Both the position numbers and the translations under genes were made by a program. The notes beneath the pieces were generated by a model. It was not told the origin of the DNA, ran no database searches, and was given only the letters and a program-made list of their open reading frames with translations. Shown here in pieces: positions 63,015-64,000 of a stretch of 64,000 nucleotides of DNA (the first letter of the stretch is position 1; every line of letters starts with the position of its first letter). Origin of the DNA: Nocardia cyriacigeorgica (GTDB taxonomy: Bacteria > Actinomycetota > Actinomycetes > Mycobacteriales > Mycobacteriaceae); assembly GCF_029868385.1 (NCBI RefSeq), contig NZ_JARWNX010000051.1:1-64000 (forward strand), written 5' to 3'.

Positions 63015-63246
63015 CCTGCGTACCCACACCCGCGTATACATAACGGGGTGGTCACGAATCGGCGGTGGCCAGGGTCACGATTTCCGGTCGGATATACGGT
63101 CGGCCACATTTTTCTTGTCTCGACCCACTGTCAGCGCTTAGGTTGGCCTCAACAGCAAACATCCAGTCATCATCTGGCGAATTCACTGCCGCAACGAGGC
63201 TGCATCACGAGCTCTTCCCGCACACCCTGATTCGAGGGAGCCGGTC

Positions 63247-63549
63247 ATGAAGCGTTCTACCCTTGTTCTCATCACCGCCGGAATGATTTTGGGCGGCGCC
63301 GGGGTCGTCGAAATCATCGGCACCGATACCTCGGCCTCCGGCGGCGCCGTTCATCCGGCCGTCGTGCACGAGACCGAACCGGTGCGCGAATCCCCCGAGA
63401 GTTATCCGAACGCGACAGTGTTCGCAGGCCCGGCCGCCCAGCTCTTCTCCGCCACCTATCTCACCGCCGCGGTACAACTGCGTTCCGACCTGTCCGGCGC
63501 CGATCCGCTCAGTAGCCCGGCGGCAGCACCGCGAACATATCCCGGGTGA
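63247..63549 (+). CDS. Small secreted or membrane-anchored protein
   Basis: A 100-residue protein with a basic start (MKRS) and a hydrophobic stretch of about 20 residues (LVLITAGMILGGAGVVEII), hence a signal peptide or single anchor. The mature part is Ser/Ala/Pro-rich with no known motif. GAGGGAG lies 6 bases upstream of the ATG. Its 3' end overlaps the convergent penicillin-binding-protein gene by 41 bases. Confidence 0.6.
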   Translation: MKRSTLVLITAGMILGGAGVVEIIGTDTSASGGAVHPAVVHETEPVRESPESYPNATVFAGPAAQLFSATYLTAAVQLRSDLSGADPLSSPAAAPRTYPG

Positions 63550-64000
63550 CGGCCACCGCGTTATCGGAGCTGCCGCCCTTCACCAACAACGTCGCGAACG
63601 CGAGGTCGCCGCGGTAGCCGACGAACCAGGAATGTGAGCCGCCGTCGACCTCGGCCTCACCGGTCTTTCCGTGTACCTCGCCCTGGTCGGCGATCCGACC
63701 GGCGGTACCACCGGTCACCACCTTGCGCATCATCATCCGCAGACCGTCGATCACGGCCGGATCGATGGCGGGCCGGTCACCGTCCACGACGGTCTCGCGT
63801 CCCGCGATCAGATAGGGCACCGGGACCGAACCGTGCGCGACCGTGGCGGCCACCAGCGCCATCGCGAACGGACTCACCACCACCCGGCCCTGGCCGATAC
63901 CGTCCTCGGCGCGCTGCACCTCGTCGTCGGCGGGTGGCACCGAACCCGACGCCGTGGGCAGCCCGGCCACCGTGTACACCGGCCCGATACCGAACGCCGC
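63509..64000 (-). CDS. Penicillin-binding protein, C-terminal transpeptidase part (incomplete)
   Basis: The gene enters from beyond the right edge; about 163 C-terminal residues are visible. They carry the third transpeptidase motif in EVHGKTGEAEV (KTG), then SHSWFVGYRGDLAFATLLV. Upstream is GIGQGRVVVSPFAMALVAATVAHG, the usual helix of class-B PBPs. It matches the Rv2864c penicillin-binding lipoprotein by pattern and by being the next conserved gene after map in M. tuberculosis. Confidence 0.9.
   Translation of the reverse strand, partial: AAFGIGPVYTVAGLPTASGSVPPADDEVQRAEDGIGQGRVVVSPFAMALVAATVAHGSVPVPYLIAGRETVVDGDRPAIDPAVIDGLRMMMRKVVTGGTAGRIADQGEVHGKTGEAEVDGGSHSWFVGYRGDLAFATLLVKGGSSDNAVAVTRDMFAVLPPGY

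Overview
The window is high-GC actinobacterial DNA. The likely host is Nocardia or a close relative in the Mycobacteriales. The evidence is very high GC at third codon positions, frequent GTG starts, and a gene order (cobB, cobO, Mg-chelatase-like protein, GNAT, mqo, hydrolase, cobQ, map, penicillin-binding protein) that matches from memory the Mycobacterium tuberculosis Rv2847c-Rv2864c neighbourhood. Lineage-typical families (DUF4254, TIGR03085, nitrobindin-like, CE1758/CE1759 flavoenzymes) agree.

Layout. 0-7.3 kb: two paralogous DoxX-like membrane proteins, a phosphotransferase-like/unknown gene pair, a deazaflavin-dependent oxidoreductase and an unknown gene. 7.3-19.3 kb: conserved block with cobalamin genes (cobE-like, cobB, cobO, a fused ChlI/ChlD-type chelatase, cobQ), an acetyltransferase, malate:quinone oxidoreductase, two alpha/beta hydrolases and methionine aminopeptidase. 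19.3-21.4 kb: a ROK-like fragment, then a TetR regulator and a hydrolase with a palindromic operator between them. 21.5-28.4 kb: a complete-looking 2-aminoethylphosphonate (AEP) uptake and catabolism locus. A PhnF-like GntR regulator is divergent from a flavin oxidoreductase, a phosphonatase-like HAD hydrolase and an ABC importer; two PhnF-type operators lie in the divergent promoter and a long hairpin terminator closes the operon.

28.5-53 kb is the accessory core, all on the minus strand: a DUF4254 protein, a P450 lacking the ExxR motif, a large acyl-CoA dehydrogenase/oxidase-like protein, a candidate 67-residue peptide gene just upstream of it, a secreted zinc metallopeptidase lipoprotein, and a single 18.8-kb NRPS gene. 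The NRPS reads A-T-(C-A-T)x5-TE, so it should make a hexapeptide. Its last A domain carries the canonical Thr code; the other codes match nothing I know with certainty, and modules 4 and 5 look like a recent duplication.

53-64 kb: TIGR03085 protein, a luciferase-like monooxygenase/FMN reductase pair behind a perfect palindrome, an XRE-DUF5753 regulator, two ABC-2 permeases without an adjacent ATPase, an ImmA/IrrE-like protein with a broken HExxH motif, a second DUF4254 protein, an SDR/HxlR divergon, a TIGR03118-like lipoprotein, a nitrobindin-like protein, a small secreted protein, and the C-terminal part of a penicillin-binding protein that runs off the window. In M. tuberculosis the homologues of map and this penicillin-binding protein are only a few genes apart, so roughly 44 kb here looks like lineage-specific insertion.

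The best candidates for undescribed biology are the hexamodular NRPS and the peptide-ACAD-P450 group beside it. No CRISPR array, tRNA, rRNA, insertion sequence or riboswitch was recognised. All motif alignments and specificity codes were made by eye.
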